From: Streptosporangiaceae bacterium
GTDB taxonomy: Bacteria > Actinomycetota > Actinomycetes > Streptosporangiales > Streptosporangiaceae
Assembly (NCBI GenBank): GCA_030038295.1
Contig: JASHPF010000345.1
Coordinates: 1 to 47,643 of the forward strand
Length of the DNA: 47,643 bases
Direction of reading: 5' to 3'
Numbering within the stretch: the first letter of the stretch is position 1; every line of letters begins with the position of its first letter. Shown piece by piece: positions 38,052 to 46,255 of the stretch. The translations under genes were made by a program, and so were the position numbers. The notes beneath the pieces are model-generated. The model did not search any database. It was given only the letters and a program-made list of their open reading frames with translations, and was not told the origin of the DNA.

Positions 38052-38690
38052 ATGGGTGCGACGAGCGGAGCCGGGAACGCGATCGCGCGGCGATCACGCA
38101 CGCCGAGCGTGAACGTCGAGCGGGAGCTGATCGCGGCCGCCGAGGCCGTGCTGGTCCGCGACGGGCCAGGTGGCGTGACGGTCCGGGCCGTGGCGCAGGA
38201 GGCGGGCATCGCGCCGATGGGCGTCTATAACCGGCTCGGCGGCAAGGAGGGCCTGGTTAACGCCCTGCTGATTATCGGGTTCGACCGGCTCCGGGCAGCC
38301 ATCGAAGCGGGGGAGGAGCCGGACATGCTCGAGCGGCTGCGCGCCTGCGGCCTGCGCTACCGCCAGTTCGCGCTGGATAACCGGCACTTCTACGCGATCA
38401 TGTTCGAGGACGCGATCCCGCATGAGCGCAGCTCGGCGGAGGTCGCGCAGCACGCCGCGGCTGCGTTCGGCGCGCTCGTGCGGAATGTCGAGGCGGCGGC
38501 AGCGACCGGCCAGATCGTGGCCATCGACCCGCGCGAGGTCGCGCAGCAGATCTGGAGCTCGGTGCACGGCGCCATGGCGCTCGAACTCAAGGACCTGGTG
38601 CTGACGCCTGACCCGGAGGCCACCTACCGGGCGGCCGTGGACACCATGCTCCGCGGCCTGGCCAAGCCCGGTCCCGGCGGGTCCGGCTAG
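38052..38690 (+). CDS. TetR/AcrR-family regulator
   Basis: NVERELIAAAEAVLVRDGPGGVTVRAVAQEAGIAPMGVYNRLGGKEGLVNALLIIGFDRL. Confidence 0.92.
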   Translation: MGATSGAGNAIARRSRTPSVNVERELIAAAEAVLVRDGPGGVTVRAVAQEAGIAPMGVYNRLGGKEGLVNALLIIGFDRLRAAIEAGEEPDMLERLRACGLRYRQFALDNRHFYAIMFEDAIPHERSSAEVAQHAAAAFGALVRNVEAAAATGQIVAIDPREVAQQIWSSVHGAMALELKDLVLTPDPEATYRAAVDTMLRGLAKPGPGGSG

Positions 38691-38691
38691 G

Positions 38692-39525
38692 TCAGCGGTC
38701 CCCGGTGCGCGCCGCGGTCACGGCGACGGTGGTGTAGTGCATGGTGAAGCTGCCCCCCATGGCGTCGATCACGGCCCCGATGCCCGCCAGCACCGTGGCC
38801 ACCTGGTCCGGTGCGAGCTGCGTGAGGGAGCCGAGCGTCGGCAGCTGATCCAGCCACTGGTCGCGGGTGTAGCGGTGCTCCCAGTCGAACTGCCACCGCT
38901 CTGGCTCGGTGAACCTGCCCGCGGCGCGGATGGCAGCGGCGATCCTGGCAAACAGCGGCTCGTAGAGCTCAAGCGCAGCCGCCGGCTGCTGGCTGACGCG
39001 GGCGAACGGCGAGTCAGGCGCCACCCGCCGGTAGACCTCGGCGGAGGCCGCCGTGACCTCGGGCGGGGCCTGGAACACGTGATGGAACGGGGCGAGCAGG
39101 CCGCCGGGCCGCAGGACCCGCGCCGCCTTGGCCGCGCCCGCGACCGGATCAACCCAGTGCCAGGCCGTACCGGCGATGACCGCGTCGAACTCCCGCGCCG
39201 CCGGGTCCCACGCCTCGAACGTCGCGATCTCGACGGCCACCCCGGTGCGCCGCGCGAAGTCCGCCATCCGGGCGTCCGGCTCGACGCCGAGCACCCGGCA
39301 GCCTACGGCCTGGAACTGGCGGGCTTCGATGCCAGTGCCGCAGCCGACGTCCAGGACGTCGGGACCGGGGCTGGCGGCGACGATCCGGGTCACCAGGGAG
39401 TCGGGATAAGGCGGTCGGGTCCGGTCGTAGCGCTCGGCGTCGACGCCGAACGACTGGGCCACCTCCCGGTGCTGATGGGACTCACGGACGGGCGGGGCCG
39501 GCTGCTCCGGCGGTATAGTGGTCAT
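38692..39525 (-). CDS. Class I SAM-dependent methyltransferase
   Basis: SFGVDAERYDRTRPPYPDSLVTRIVAASPGPDVLDVGCGTGIEARQFQAVGCRVLGVEPDARMADFARR. Confidence 0.92.
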   Translation of the reverse strand: MTTIPPEQPAPPVRESHQHREVAQSFGVDAERYDRTRPPYPDSLVTRIVAASPGPDVLDVGCGTGIEARQFQAVGCRVLGVEPDARMADFARRTGVAVEIATFEAWDPAAREFDAVIAGTAWHWVDPVAGAAKAARVLRPGGLLAPFHHVFQAPPEVTAASAEVYRRVAPDSPFARVSQQPAAALELYEPLFARIAAAIRAAGRFTEPERWQFDWEHRYTRDQWLDQLPTLGSLTQLAPDQVATVLAGIGAVIDAMGGSFTMHYTTVAVTAARTGDR

Positions 39526-39560
39526 GCGCCCACTTTAAATGGGCGTGCGCCCACTTAAAG
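39525..39560. promoter_or_regulatory. TetR-type operator candidate
   Basis: Direct repeats TGCGCCCACTTTAAA (39525-39539) and TGCGCCCACTTAAAG (39546-39560), 21 bp apart; inverted repeat GCCCA-N7-TGGGC at 39528-39544. Confidence 0.55.
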
Positions 39561-39594
39561 GTCGTTTCGCGCACGGCGAAGGGAACGGTGGCCG

Positions 39595-40188
39595 GTGCCG
39601 ACAGGGGTGGCCATCCGCGACGCTCGCCAGCAGTTGTTCGAGGCCGCCGACCGCATCCTGGTGCGGGCCGGGCCGAGCGCGCTGACCAGCCGGGCGGTGA
39701 CGGCAGAAGCAGGCGTCGCCAAGGGTGTGCTGCATCGCCACTTCGCCGACTTCGACGCCTTTCTCGCCGAGTTTGTGCTCGACCGCGCCGACCGGATGGA
39801 CAGCGACGCCGCCACCCTGCGCGAAGCCGCGGGCTCCGGCACGGTCGCGGGCAACCTCACCGCCGCGCTGATCGCCCTGTTCGGATCCGTTGCGGTGGCG
39901 ATCGTGCCGCTGATCACCTTCAGGGACGAGCTGCGCGCAGCGCTACGCGAGACGTGGCCGGCCGGAGTTCCGGTGCTGACCGACGCGGTAGGCATGATCT
40001 CGGCCTACCTCGCGGTGGAACGCGACCTCGGCCGGATAGCGGCCGACGCGGATGTCGACATGCTGGCGCCCATGCTCATCGGGACGGCACACCTGCTGTA
40101 CGCGGACCGGAACGGACCGCCGCCGACGGCCGCCACGGTCCGCAGGACGGTAACATCGGCGCTCGCCGGCGTCCTGCGAGACGGCTGA
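39595..40188 (+). CDS. TetR-family regulator
   Basis: ARQQLFEAADRILVRAGPSALTSRAVTAEAGVAKGVLHRHFADFDAFLAEFVLDRADRM; divergent from the methyltransferase. Confidence 0.9.
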   Translation: MPTGVAIRDARQQLFEAADRILVRAGPSALTSRAVTAEAGVAKGVLHRHFADFDAFLAEFVLDRADRMDSDAATLREAAGSGTVAGNLTAALIALFGSVAVAIVPLITFRDELRAALRETWPAGVPVLTDAVGMISAYLAVERDLGRIAADADVDMLAPMLIGTAHLLYADRNGPPPTAATVRRTVTSALAGVLRDG

Positions 40189-40212
40189 CAGCAGAGCGCC
40201 GGTGTGCCGCGG

Positions 40213-41154
40213 TTATCGCGTCTTGACCAGCTTCGCCGCGAAGAACGCCTCGAAGTGCTCGGTAGGGAGCACGCGCAGAGCGTTCCCCAGCGCCGGCGCG
40301 AACCGGTAGCCGCGCCACGCGCCGAGGCCAGGGCGGAAGTTCGGCTGGTCGAGCAGGGCCGGGCGCACGTCGAGGTCGTCGTGGCGGCGAAGTACCTGGC
40401 TCACCGGGAACTCGTTCTCCTCCGGTGCGATCGTGCAGGTGGAGTACACCATCGTGCCGCCAGGCCGGAGCAGCCGGTACGCCGCCTCCAGCATTCTGGT
40501 CTGCCGGTACTTGTACCGATCGATGCGCTCCTGCGACCAGTACCGCAGCGCGTCCGAGCGGCTCAGGTCGATGCGTCCCTCGCCCGAGCACTGCACGTCG
40601 AGCAGGATCCGGTCAAACGTGTCGGCGGGCAGTTCCTTGTCGAGGTACTGCGCGGGGATAGAGGTCAGCTTCTCGTACGGCACCCGGTACAACCGGGCCA
40701 GGTCGCGCAGCTTGTCCGCGCGCGGGGCGATCGCGTCGTTGAGCCAGAGCCGTGCCGCGCCGTGGGTGCGCGCGGCGATGTGGAAGGCCTTGCCGCCGGG
40801 CGCAGCCGCCGTGTCCAGGATCAGCTCACCGGGCTGCGGGTCGAGCAGGACGACCGGGATGAGGCTCGAGGCGTTCTGGATGTAGACCAGGCCCTGCTCG
40901 GCCAGGGGGATGGCGGCGGCGCATCCAGTGTCGGCCAGGCAGAAGTACGTGTCGGCGCACCACGACACGGGCTCCACCTCCGGCATCACCGCGACCAGGT
41001 CCGCCAGGATCTCCTCGGCCGGGGCGGCCAGCCGGTTCACCCGCACCGTGCTGGACCGCGGGCCGGCCAGCAGCCTCGGCACCTCCGCTGGACGTACCCC
41101 GTACACCTCGGCGATGCGGCCGGTGAACGCGGCGCGCTTACGTGGGTCCGTCAT
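40213..41154 (-). CDS. NOL1/NOP2/Sun (RsmB/RsmF)-family RNA m5C methyltransferase
   Basis: MTDPRKRAAFTGRIAEVYGVRPAEVPRLL...STVRVNRL...LVYIQNASSLIPVVLLDPQPGELILDTAAAPGGKAFHIA...ILLDVQCSGEGRIDL...RPGGTMVYSTCTIAPEENEFPVSQVL; true start 41154 (ORF track over-extends to 41649). Confidence 0.92.
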   Translation of the reverse strand: MTDPRKRAAFTGRIAEVYGVRPAEVPRLLAGPRSSTVRVNRLAAPAEEILADLVAVMPEVEPVSWCADTYFCLADTGCAAAIPLAEQGLVYIQNASSLIPVVLLDPQPGELILDTAAAPGGKAFHIAARTHGAARLWLNDAIAPRADKLRDLARLYRVPYEKLTSIPAQYLDKELPADTFDRILLDVQCSGEGRIDLSRSDALRYWSQERIDRYKYRQTRMLEAAYRLLRPGGTMVYSTCTIAPEENEFPVSQVLRRHDDLDVRPALLDQPNFRPGLGAWRGYRFAPALGNALRVLPTEHFEAFFAAKLVKTR

Positions 41155-41164
41155 AGCCGGGCCG

Positions 41165-41518
41165 TCACTCGCCGCGGTAGACGCAGCCCGACGTGCACGT
41201 CTCGCGAACCACGACGGCCGACAACGGCAGCCCAGGCTGGAGCCGGGTCCAGATCCACTGCGCCAGCACCTCGCTGGTCGGGTTCTCGAGCCCGGGCACC
41301 TCGTTGAGAAAGTTGTGGTCGAGCTGGGCGTGCAGCGGCGCGAACGCCGACGCGATGTCCCCGAAGTCTGCGACCCAGCCGGTGTCCGGGTCGACCGGCC
41401 CGGCGATGTGCACCTCGACCCGGTAGGTGTGACCGTGCAGGCGCCCGCACTTGTGCCCGGCCGGCACGCGGGGGAGCTGATGCGCTGCGTCGAACCGGAA
41501 CTCGCGGAAGATCTCCAT
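41165..41518 (-). CDS. queD: 6-carboxy-5,6,7,8-tetrahydropterin synthase
   Basis: [55 protein letters not shown]...[29 protein letters not shown]/QueD motifs. Confidence 0.95.
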   Translation of the reverse strand: MEIFREFRFDAAHQLPRVPAGHKCGRLHGHTYRVEVHIAGPVDPDTGWVADFGDIASAFAPLHAQLDHNFLNEVPGLENPTSEVLAQWIWTRLQPGLPLSAVVVRETCTSGCVYRGE

Positions 41519-42220
41519 CTAGAGCGCCGGGTCCGCGAGGCCGGCTTCGGCGAAGCCGCGCGCGCGCAGCAGGCAGGAGTCGCACGCGCCGCACGGCCGA
41601 CCGTCGACCGGGTCGTAGCAGCTGTGGGTAAGGCTGTAGTCGACGCCAAGCGCCAGGCCGCGCCGAATGGTCTCGGCCTTGGTCAGGCTGATCAGAGGCG
41701 TGTGAATGGTCAGCTTCTGGCGGCCCTCGACCGCGGCCTTTGTCGCGAGGCGCGCCATGGCCTGATACGCCTCGATGAACTCCGGCCGGCAGTCCGGGTA
41801 GCCGCTGTAGTCGATCGCGCTGACCCCGATGTAGATGTCGGCGGCGTCGAGCACCTCTGCCCACGCCAGCCCGAATGACAGGAAGATCGTGTTGCGAGCC
41901 GGTACGTAGGTGACCGGGATCTCGGCGCCGAGGTCGTCGCCGGGCGCGTGGCGGGGGACGCGCACTGCTCCGTCGGTGAGCGCAGAACCGCCAAAGGCGC
42001 GCAGGTCGATGTCGGCGATCCGATGCTCGGTCGCGCCCAGCTGCTCCGCCACCCGGCGCGCCGCGGCCAGCTCCACCTCGTGTCGCTGCCCATACCGGAA
42101 ACTCAGCGCATAGGCCTCGAAACCGTCGCTGCGCGCGATCGCCAGCACCGTCGACGAGTCGAGCCCACCGCTGAGCAGCACTACCGCCCTTGGTGGCCGG
42201 CCCGTGCCGTCTGAAGCCAC
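41519..42220 (-). CDS. queC: 7-cyano-7-deazaguanine synthase
   Basis: [45 protein letters not shown]...[45 protein letters not shown]...[27 protein letters not shown] start at 42220, abuts queD. Confidence 0.96.
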   Translation of the reverse strand: MASDGTGRPPRAVVLLSGGLDSSTVLAIARSDGFEAYALSFRYGQRHEVELAAARRVAEQLGATEHRIADIDLRAFGGSALTDGAVRVPRHAPGDDLGAEIPVTYVPARNTIFLSFGLAWAEVLDAADIYIGVSAIDYSGYPDCRPEFIEAYQAMARLATKAAVEGRQKLTIHTPLISLTKAETIRRGLALGVDYSLTHSCYDPVDGRPCGACDSCLLRARGFAEAGLADPAL

Positions 42221-42275
42221 GATTCTCGCCTGCCTTACCGTCGCGCGTCGGCTCGTTTCTGGCAGCCTACCAGCG

Positions 42276-42304
42276 CGTTTGCGGCAGGCTCCGGCGCGCA
42301 AACG
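42276..42304. promoter_or_regulatory. 8-bp inverted repeat CGTTTGCG-N13-CGCAAACG between divergent que operons
   Basis: Read directly: CGTTTGCG at 42276-42283 and CGCAAACG at 42297-42304. Confidence 0.45.
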
Positions 42305-42339
42305 GGGGCCACCGCGGGCCGCGCGACTACACTGGCCGC

Positions 42340-42726
42340 ATGTCTGATGCTGCCCGGACTGGCACGGTGAGCGTGCTCGGCGCCGATGTCCGCCGGCCCA
42401 TGGATCACCTGGAGTGGTTCCCGGCCCCGGCGAACTGCACGCGGGTCCGGTTCAGCTCGGCAGAGCTGAGCTCGGTATGCCCGATCACCGGCCAGCCCGA
42501 TCTGTCGTCGGTCGTCATCGAGTACGAGCCCGGCGAGCGCTGCATCGAGTCAAAGTCGCTGAAGCTCTATCTGTGGTCGTTCCGCGACCGGCCGGTCTTC
42601 GCGGAGGCGCTGGCCGCCGAGATCGCCGCGGAGGTGCAGCGGGCGGTCGAGCCTCGGTCGGTCCGGGTCGTGCTCACCCAGAACGTCCGGGGCGGCATCG
42701 TGACCGAGGCGACGGCGGAACTCTAG
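42340..42726 (+). CDS. queF: NADPH-dependent 7-cyano-7-deazaguanine reductase
   Basis: [64 protein letters not shown]: QueF Cys and ESKSLKLY motifs. Confidence 0.95.
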   Translation: MSDAARTGTVSVLGADVRRPMDHLEWFPAPANCTRVRFSSAELSSVCPITGQPDLSSVVIEYEPGERCIESKSLKLYLWSFRDRPVFAEALAAEIAAEVQRAVEPRSVRVVLTQNVRGGIVTEATAEL

Positions 42727-43490
42727 TGCCCAGCCGGCTCGGTTCGACGCTGGCCAGGTCCGACGTCCCGGTGGCCGGGCCCGGTGAGCTCATCCTGAGC
42801 GAAGTCTTCGGTCCCACCTTCCAGGGCGAGGGCCGGTCGCTCGGCCAGCGGGTGGGCTTTGTCCGACTCGGCACCTGCAACCTCGACTGTGGCCGGGGGC
42901 CAGGCGCGACGTGGGCGTGCGACACGCCGTACACGTGGGACTGGGAGCACTACAGTCCGGGCGACGAGCTCGCGGTGCGCTCGGTCGACGACGTGGTCGC
43001 GCAGCTGACCGACATGGCCGTCGCGGCGATCGTGGTGACGGGCGGCGAGCCGCTCATCCAGCAGCGCCGCCTGGTGCCGCTGCTGCGGGCCGCGGCCGAT
43101 CGCGGGTGGGCGGTGGAGGTCGAGACGAACGGCACGATCGCGCCGCTGCCTGAGGTCGTCGGGCTGGTCAGCCGGTTCAACGTGTCACCGAAGGTACGCG
43201 GCAGCGGCGTCCCGGCGGCCCGCGCGCTGCGGCCCCGCGCGCTCGCCGCCTTCGGTGACACCGGCAAGGCGGTCTTCAAGTTCGTCGCGAGCGAGCCAGC
43301 CGAGCTGGACGAGATCGGCCGGGTCGCGGCGCGCTGGCGGCTGACCCCGATCATGATCATGCCGGCCGGGACGACGGCCGACGAGATAGTCCGGGTCGCC
43401 AGGGAGCTCGCCGATCCGGTCCTGGTCCGCGGCTGGGACCTCACCATCCGGCTGCACGTGCTGCTGTGGGGGGACGAGCGAGGCCGGTGA
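42726..43490 (+). CDS. queE: 7-carboxy-7-deazaguanine synthase (radical SAM)
   Basis: ELILSEVFGPTFQGEGRSLGQRVGFVRLGTCNLDCGRGPGATWACDTPYTWDWEHY...VVTGGEPLIQQRRLVPLL; GTG start shares one nt with the queF TAG. Confidence 0.94.
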   Translation: MPSRLGSTLARSDVPVAGPGELILSEVFGPTFQGEGRSLGQRVGFVRLGTCNLDCGRGPGATWACDTPYTWDWEHYSPGDELAVRSVDDVVAQLTDMAVAAIVVTGGEPLIQQRRLVPLLRAAADRGWAVEVETNGTIAPLPEVVGLVSRFNVSPKVRGSGVPAARALRPRALAAFGDTGKAVFKFVASEPAELDEIGRVAARWRLTPIMIMPAGTTADEIVRVARELADPVLVRGWDLTIRLHVLLWGDERGR

Positions 43491-44590
43491 GCCACAGCGT
43501 GCTGCCGACCCGGCGCGGCGATATCAGCCTTCCGCAGTTCGTGCCCGACGCCACCAGGGCGGTGGTGCGCGGACTTCCGACGGGCGCGCTGCCGCGCACC
43601 GGAGTCGAAACCATCCTCGTCAGCACCGCACATCTGATGAGCCAGCCGGGTACCTCGGTCGTGCGGGCGCTCGGCGGCGTGCACGGGTTCATGGGCTGGA
43701 CCGGCCCGGTGATCTCGGACTCTGGCGGGTTCCAGGCGTTCTCGCTGCTGACCGGGCAGAAGGGGCTGGCGACGGTATCGGACGCGGGGCTGTCCTACCG
43801 GTTCTCGCCCAAGCAGCGGTTCCGCGACCTGACGCCGAAAAGCTGTATCGAGACCCAGCTGCACCTCGGCGCGGACGTCGTCTACTGCCTCGACTACTGC
43901 ACCCATCCGCTGGCGCCGGACGCCGAGCAGGAGAAGAGCGTCGCCCTGACCATCCGCTGGGCCGCCGAGTGCCGGGCCGTGTTCGACCGGCTGGTCGCCG
44001 ACACGCCGGTCGAGCAGCGCCCGAAGCTGTTCGCGGTGGTGCAGGGCGGCCAGCGGGCCGATCTGCGGGCCCGGTGCGCGGACGCGCTGGTCGACCTCGG
44101 CTTCGACGGCTACGGCTTCGGCGGCTACCCGGTCGCGGCGGGTCAGCTCGTGGCCGAGGTCGAGCTGACGGCCCGGCTGCTGCCGCCCGGATCGGTGCTG
44201 CACGGCCTCGGCATCGGGACACCGGAGAGCCTGGTCGCAGCGTGGCGCTCGGGATACACGATCTTCGACTGCACGCTGCCGACGCGCAACGCGCGGCGCG
44301 GCGTGCTGTACACGAGCATGGACACGGCCAACCTGGACGGCGATGGGAGGGTCAGCAGGATCGCCCGCATGTCCGACGAGAAGTGGGTCCGGGCCCCCGG
44401 CCCGGTCGATCCCGACTGCGACTGCGAGCTGTGCACCGGCTACAGCGCCGGCTACCTCGCGCACCTGTTCCGGGTCGAAGACTCGCTGGCGCACACCCTG
44501 GCTTCCGCGCACAACCTGCGCTTCTACACCCGCCTGACGGCCGCCCTCCGGGGGCATCCGGCGGGCGCGTTGCCACGAGCCGTGCGATGA
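43487..44590 (+). CDS. tgt: tRNA-guanine transglycosylase (bacterial TGT-like)
   Basis: VISDSGGFQAFSL; FSPKQRF; FAVVQGGQRADLR; FDCTLPTRNARRG; zinc motif CDCELC with a downstream HNLRFYTRL; GTG start overlaps the queE stop (GTGA). Confidence 0.93.
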   Translation: MSHSVLPTRRGDISLPQFVPDATRAVVRGLPTGALPRTGVETILVSTAHLMSQPGTSVVRALGGVHGFMGWTGPVISDSGGFQAFSLLTGQKGLATVSDAGLSYRFSPKQRFRDLTPKSCIETQLHLGADVVYCLDYCTHPLAPDAEQEKSVALTIRWAAECRAVFDRLVADTPVEQRPKLFAVVQGGQRADLRARCADALVDLGFDGYGFGGYPVAAGQLVAEVELTARLLPPGSVLHGLGIGTPESLVAAWRSGYTIFDCTLPTRNARRGVLYTSMDTANLDGDGRVSRIARMSDEKWVRAPGPVDPDCDCELCTGYSAGYLAHLFRVEDSLAHTLASAHNLRFYTRLTAALRGHPAGALPRAVR

Positions 44591-45465
44591 CCCCCGACGT
44601 CGCCGAGCAGGCGGTCATCGGCCGGATCAGGGCCGCCGCCAAGTACCGGGGCGTGCACGCCGACACGATCGCCGACATCGTGCGGCAGGAAAGCGGCAAG
44701 GCCGCGAACGCCACCGACCTCGAACGGCGGGCCCGGCTCAAGCTGCACAGGGTCGTCGCCGGGTATCTGCTGACGGGACGCATCACGCGCCTGGTGCGCG
44801 ACCTCGCCGGCGCCGCCGAGAGCGACGCGGCCCGCCGCGAGCTCTGCCGCGCGGTGCTCGCCGCGCACTTCTCGACTGCCGAGCGGCTACCTGACCTGGA
44901 CCGGTTCTATCCCGCCCTGTTCGGCGCCATCGGGCCGGTGCGCTCGGTCGCCGACCTCGCGTGCGCGCTGAACCCGTTCACCGTGCCGTGGCTGCGCGAC
45001 GTGACCGACGCCGAGTACGCGGGTTATGACCTGAACCTGGCTTACGTGGAGCCGGGCCGCGCGTTCCTCGCCGACCGGTATCCGGGCTGTTCGGTGGCGC
45101 ACCACGACGTGCTGGTCGGGCCGGACGCGATCACCGCGGACGTGGCGCTGCTGCTGAAGACCTACCACAACATCGAGGACCGGCAGCCCGGCGCCGGGCT
45201 GCGGCTGGTCACCGAGCTGGGCAGCCCGGTCGTGGTGGTGTCCTTCCCGGTCCGCACCATGACTGGTCGGCCGGCGCCGTTCAGCTGGCGGCTGCTGGCC
45301 GGGCTCACCGGCTTCGCGGCCAGTCGGGGCTGGCAGGCCGACCGGCTGGAGCTGCCGACCGAGCTGGTCGTCGTCGTCCGCAAGGCCAGCGTCGCCGTGC
45401 AGGCCAGCTCCGTCCGGCCCGGCGATGCCGCCGAGGAGGCCGGTGCCGATGGCGCGGCCGGCTGA
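44587..45465 (+). CDS. Arm/Kgm/FmrO-family 16S rRNA (guanine-N7) methyltransferase homologue, copy 1
   Basis: HFSTAERLPDLDRFYPALFGAIGPVRSVADLACALNPFTVPWL...YDLNLAYVEPG...ADVALLLKTYHNIEDRQPGAGLRLVTELGSPVVVVSFPVRTM...LELPTELVVVVRK: matches the remembered layout of the Sgm/KgmB/ArmA family. ATGA overlap with tgt. Confidence 0.85.
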   Translation: MTPDVAEQAVIGRIRAAAKYRGVHADTIADIVRQESGKAANATDLERRARLKLHRVVAGYLLTGRITRLVRDLAGAAESDAARRELCRAVLAAHFSTAERLPDLDRFYPALFGAIGPVRSVADLACALNPFTVPWLRDVTDAEYAGYDLNLAYVEPGRAFLADRYPGCSVAHHDVLVGPDAITADVALLLKTYHNIEDRQPGAGLRLVTELGSPVVVVSFPVRTMTGRPAPFSWRLLAGLTGFAASRGWQADRLELPTELVVVVRKASVAVQASSVRPGDAAEEAGADGAAG

Positions 45466-46255
45466 TGAGGAAGCCGTGCTCCAGCGGGTGCTGGCGTCGG
45501 CGAAGTACGCGGGACTGGATGAGGGCTTCGTCCGCCGGATAGCCGGCGAGGCATCCGCCCGGTTCCGCGACCAGAACGCCGCGGCCAGGTACGCCAGGCG
45601 AAAGCTGCACCAGGCGGTCGGCGCGTTCGTGACCGGGTCCCTCGGCGACGCGGTGCGGGCGTGCGTCAGCGCTATCGCGGCCGGCGCGCCGGTGCGGGAC
45701 GCGAGCCTGGCGGCCATGCGCCGCCACGCGTCCACGGCCGAGCGGGCAGCGGTCATGGACGCGTTCTACCGGCAGATCGAGGCGTGGTGCGGCCGGCCGG
45801 CTACCGTCGCGGACCTCGGCTGCGGGCTCAGCCCGCTGGCGATCCCGTGGCTCGCGACCAGCCCGGGCGCGACGTACTGGTGCTGTGACGTCGACCGCGG
45901 CCTGACCGGCGCGCTGCCCGCTCTCAGCGAGCCGTTCGGTGTCACCGTGGTCGCGCAGGCGCAGGACCTGGTGAGGCCGGCCGGCCTGCCGTCCGCCGAG
46001 CTGGTCCTGCTGCTCAAGGCCGTCACCACGCTGGAGCAGCAGCGCACCGGCGCGGCGCGGGACGTGCTGGCCGCGCTGGAAGCGCCGCGAGTGGTGGTGT
46101 CGCTGCCCCGCGCCAGCCTGTCGGCCCGGCGCCGGTACACGGCGGATCCGGCGCAGGTGATCGGCTCGGTGACCGCCGACTCGGGCTACGTGCTGGCCGG
46201 CCACGCCACGTTCGGCGACGAGTCGCTCTACCTGCTCGCGCGGTCGGCGCGATGA
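45449..46255 (+). CDS. Arm/Kgm/FmrO-family 16S rRNA methyltransferase homologue, copy 2
   Basis: HASTAERAAVMDAFYRQIEAWCGRPATVADLGCGLSPLAIPWLATSPGATYWCCDVDRGL...ELVLLLKAVTTLEQQRTGAARDVLAALEAPRVVVSLPRASL; overlaps copy 1 by 17 nt. Confidence 0.82.
   Translation: MARPADEEAVLQRVLASAKYAGLDEGFVRRIAGEASARFRDQNAAARYARRKLHQAVGAFVTGSLGDAVRACVSAIAAGAPVRDASLAAMRRHASTAERAAVMDAFYRQIEAWCGRPATVADLGCGLSPLAIPWLATSPGATYWCCDVDRGLTGALPALSEPFGVTVVAQAQDLVRPAGLPSAELVLLLKAVTTLEQQRTGAARDVLAALEAPRVVVSLPRASLSARRRYTADPAQVIGSVTADSGYVLAGHATFGDESLYLLARSAR

Noticed and set aside
42220-42340. preQ1 riboswitch upstream of queF
   Set aside because: The spacer lacks a recognisable preQ1 aptamer and queF appears leaderless; only a simple palindrome is visible.
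42950-44557. 535-aa minus-strand ORF across queE/tgt
   Set aside because: Opposite frame of clearly coding queE and tgt; low-complexity composition.
43487-44590. DpdA-type DNA transglycosylase as an alternative for the TGT
   Set aside because: Motifs and zinc site read as bacterial TGT, and no Dpd restriction genes (dpdB-K) are visible; an RNA substrate is more likely.
44587-46255. Calling the two Arm homologues aminoglycoside-resistance genes outright
   Set aside because: Both depart from the canonical motif, and no aminoglycoside biosynthesis genes are in view; family membership is supported, resistance is not.
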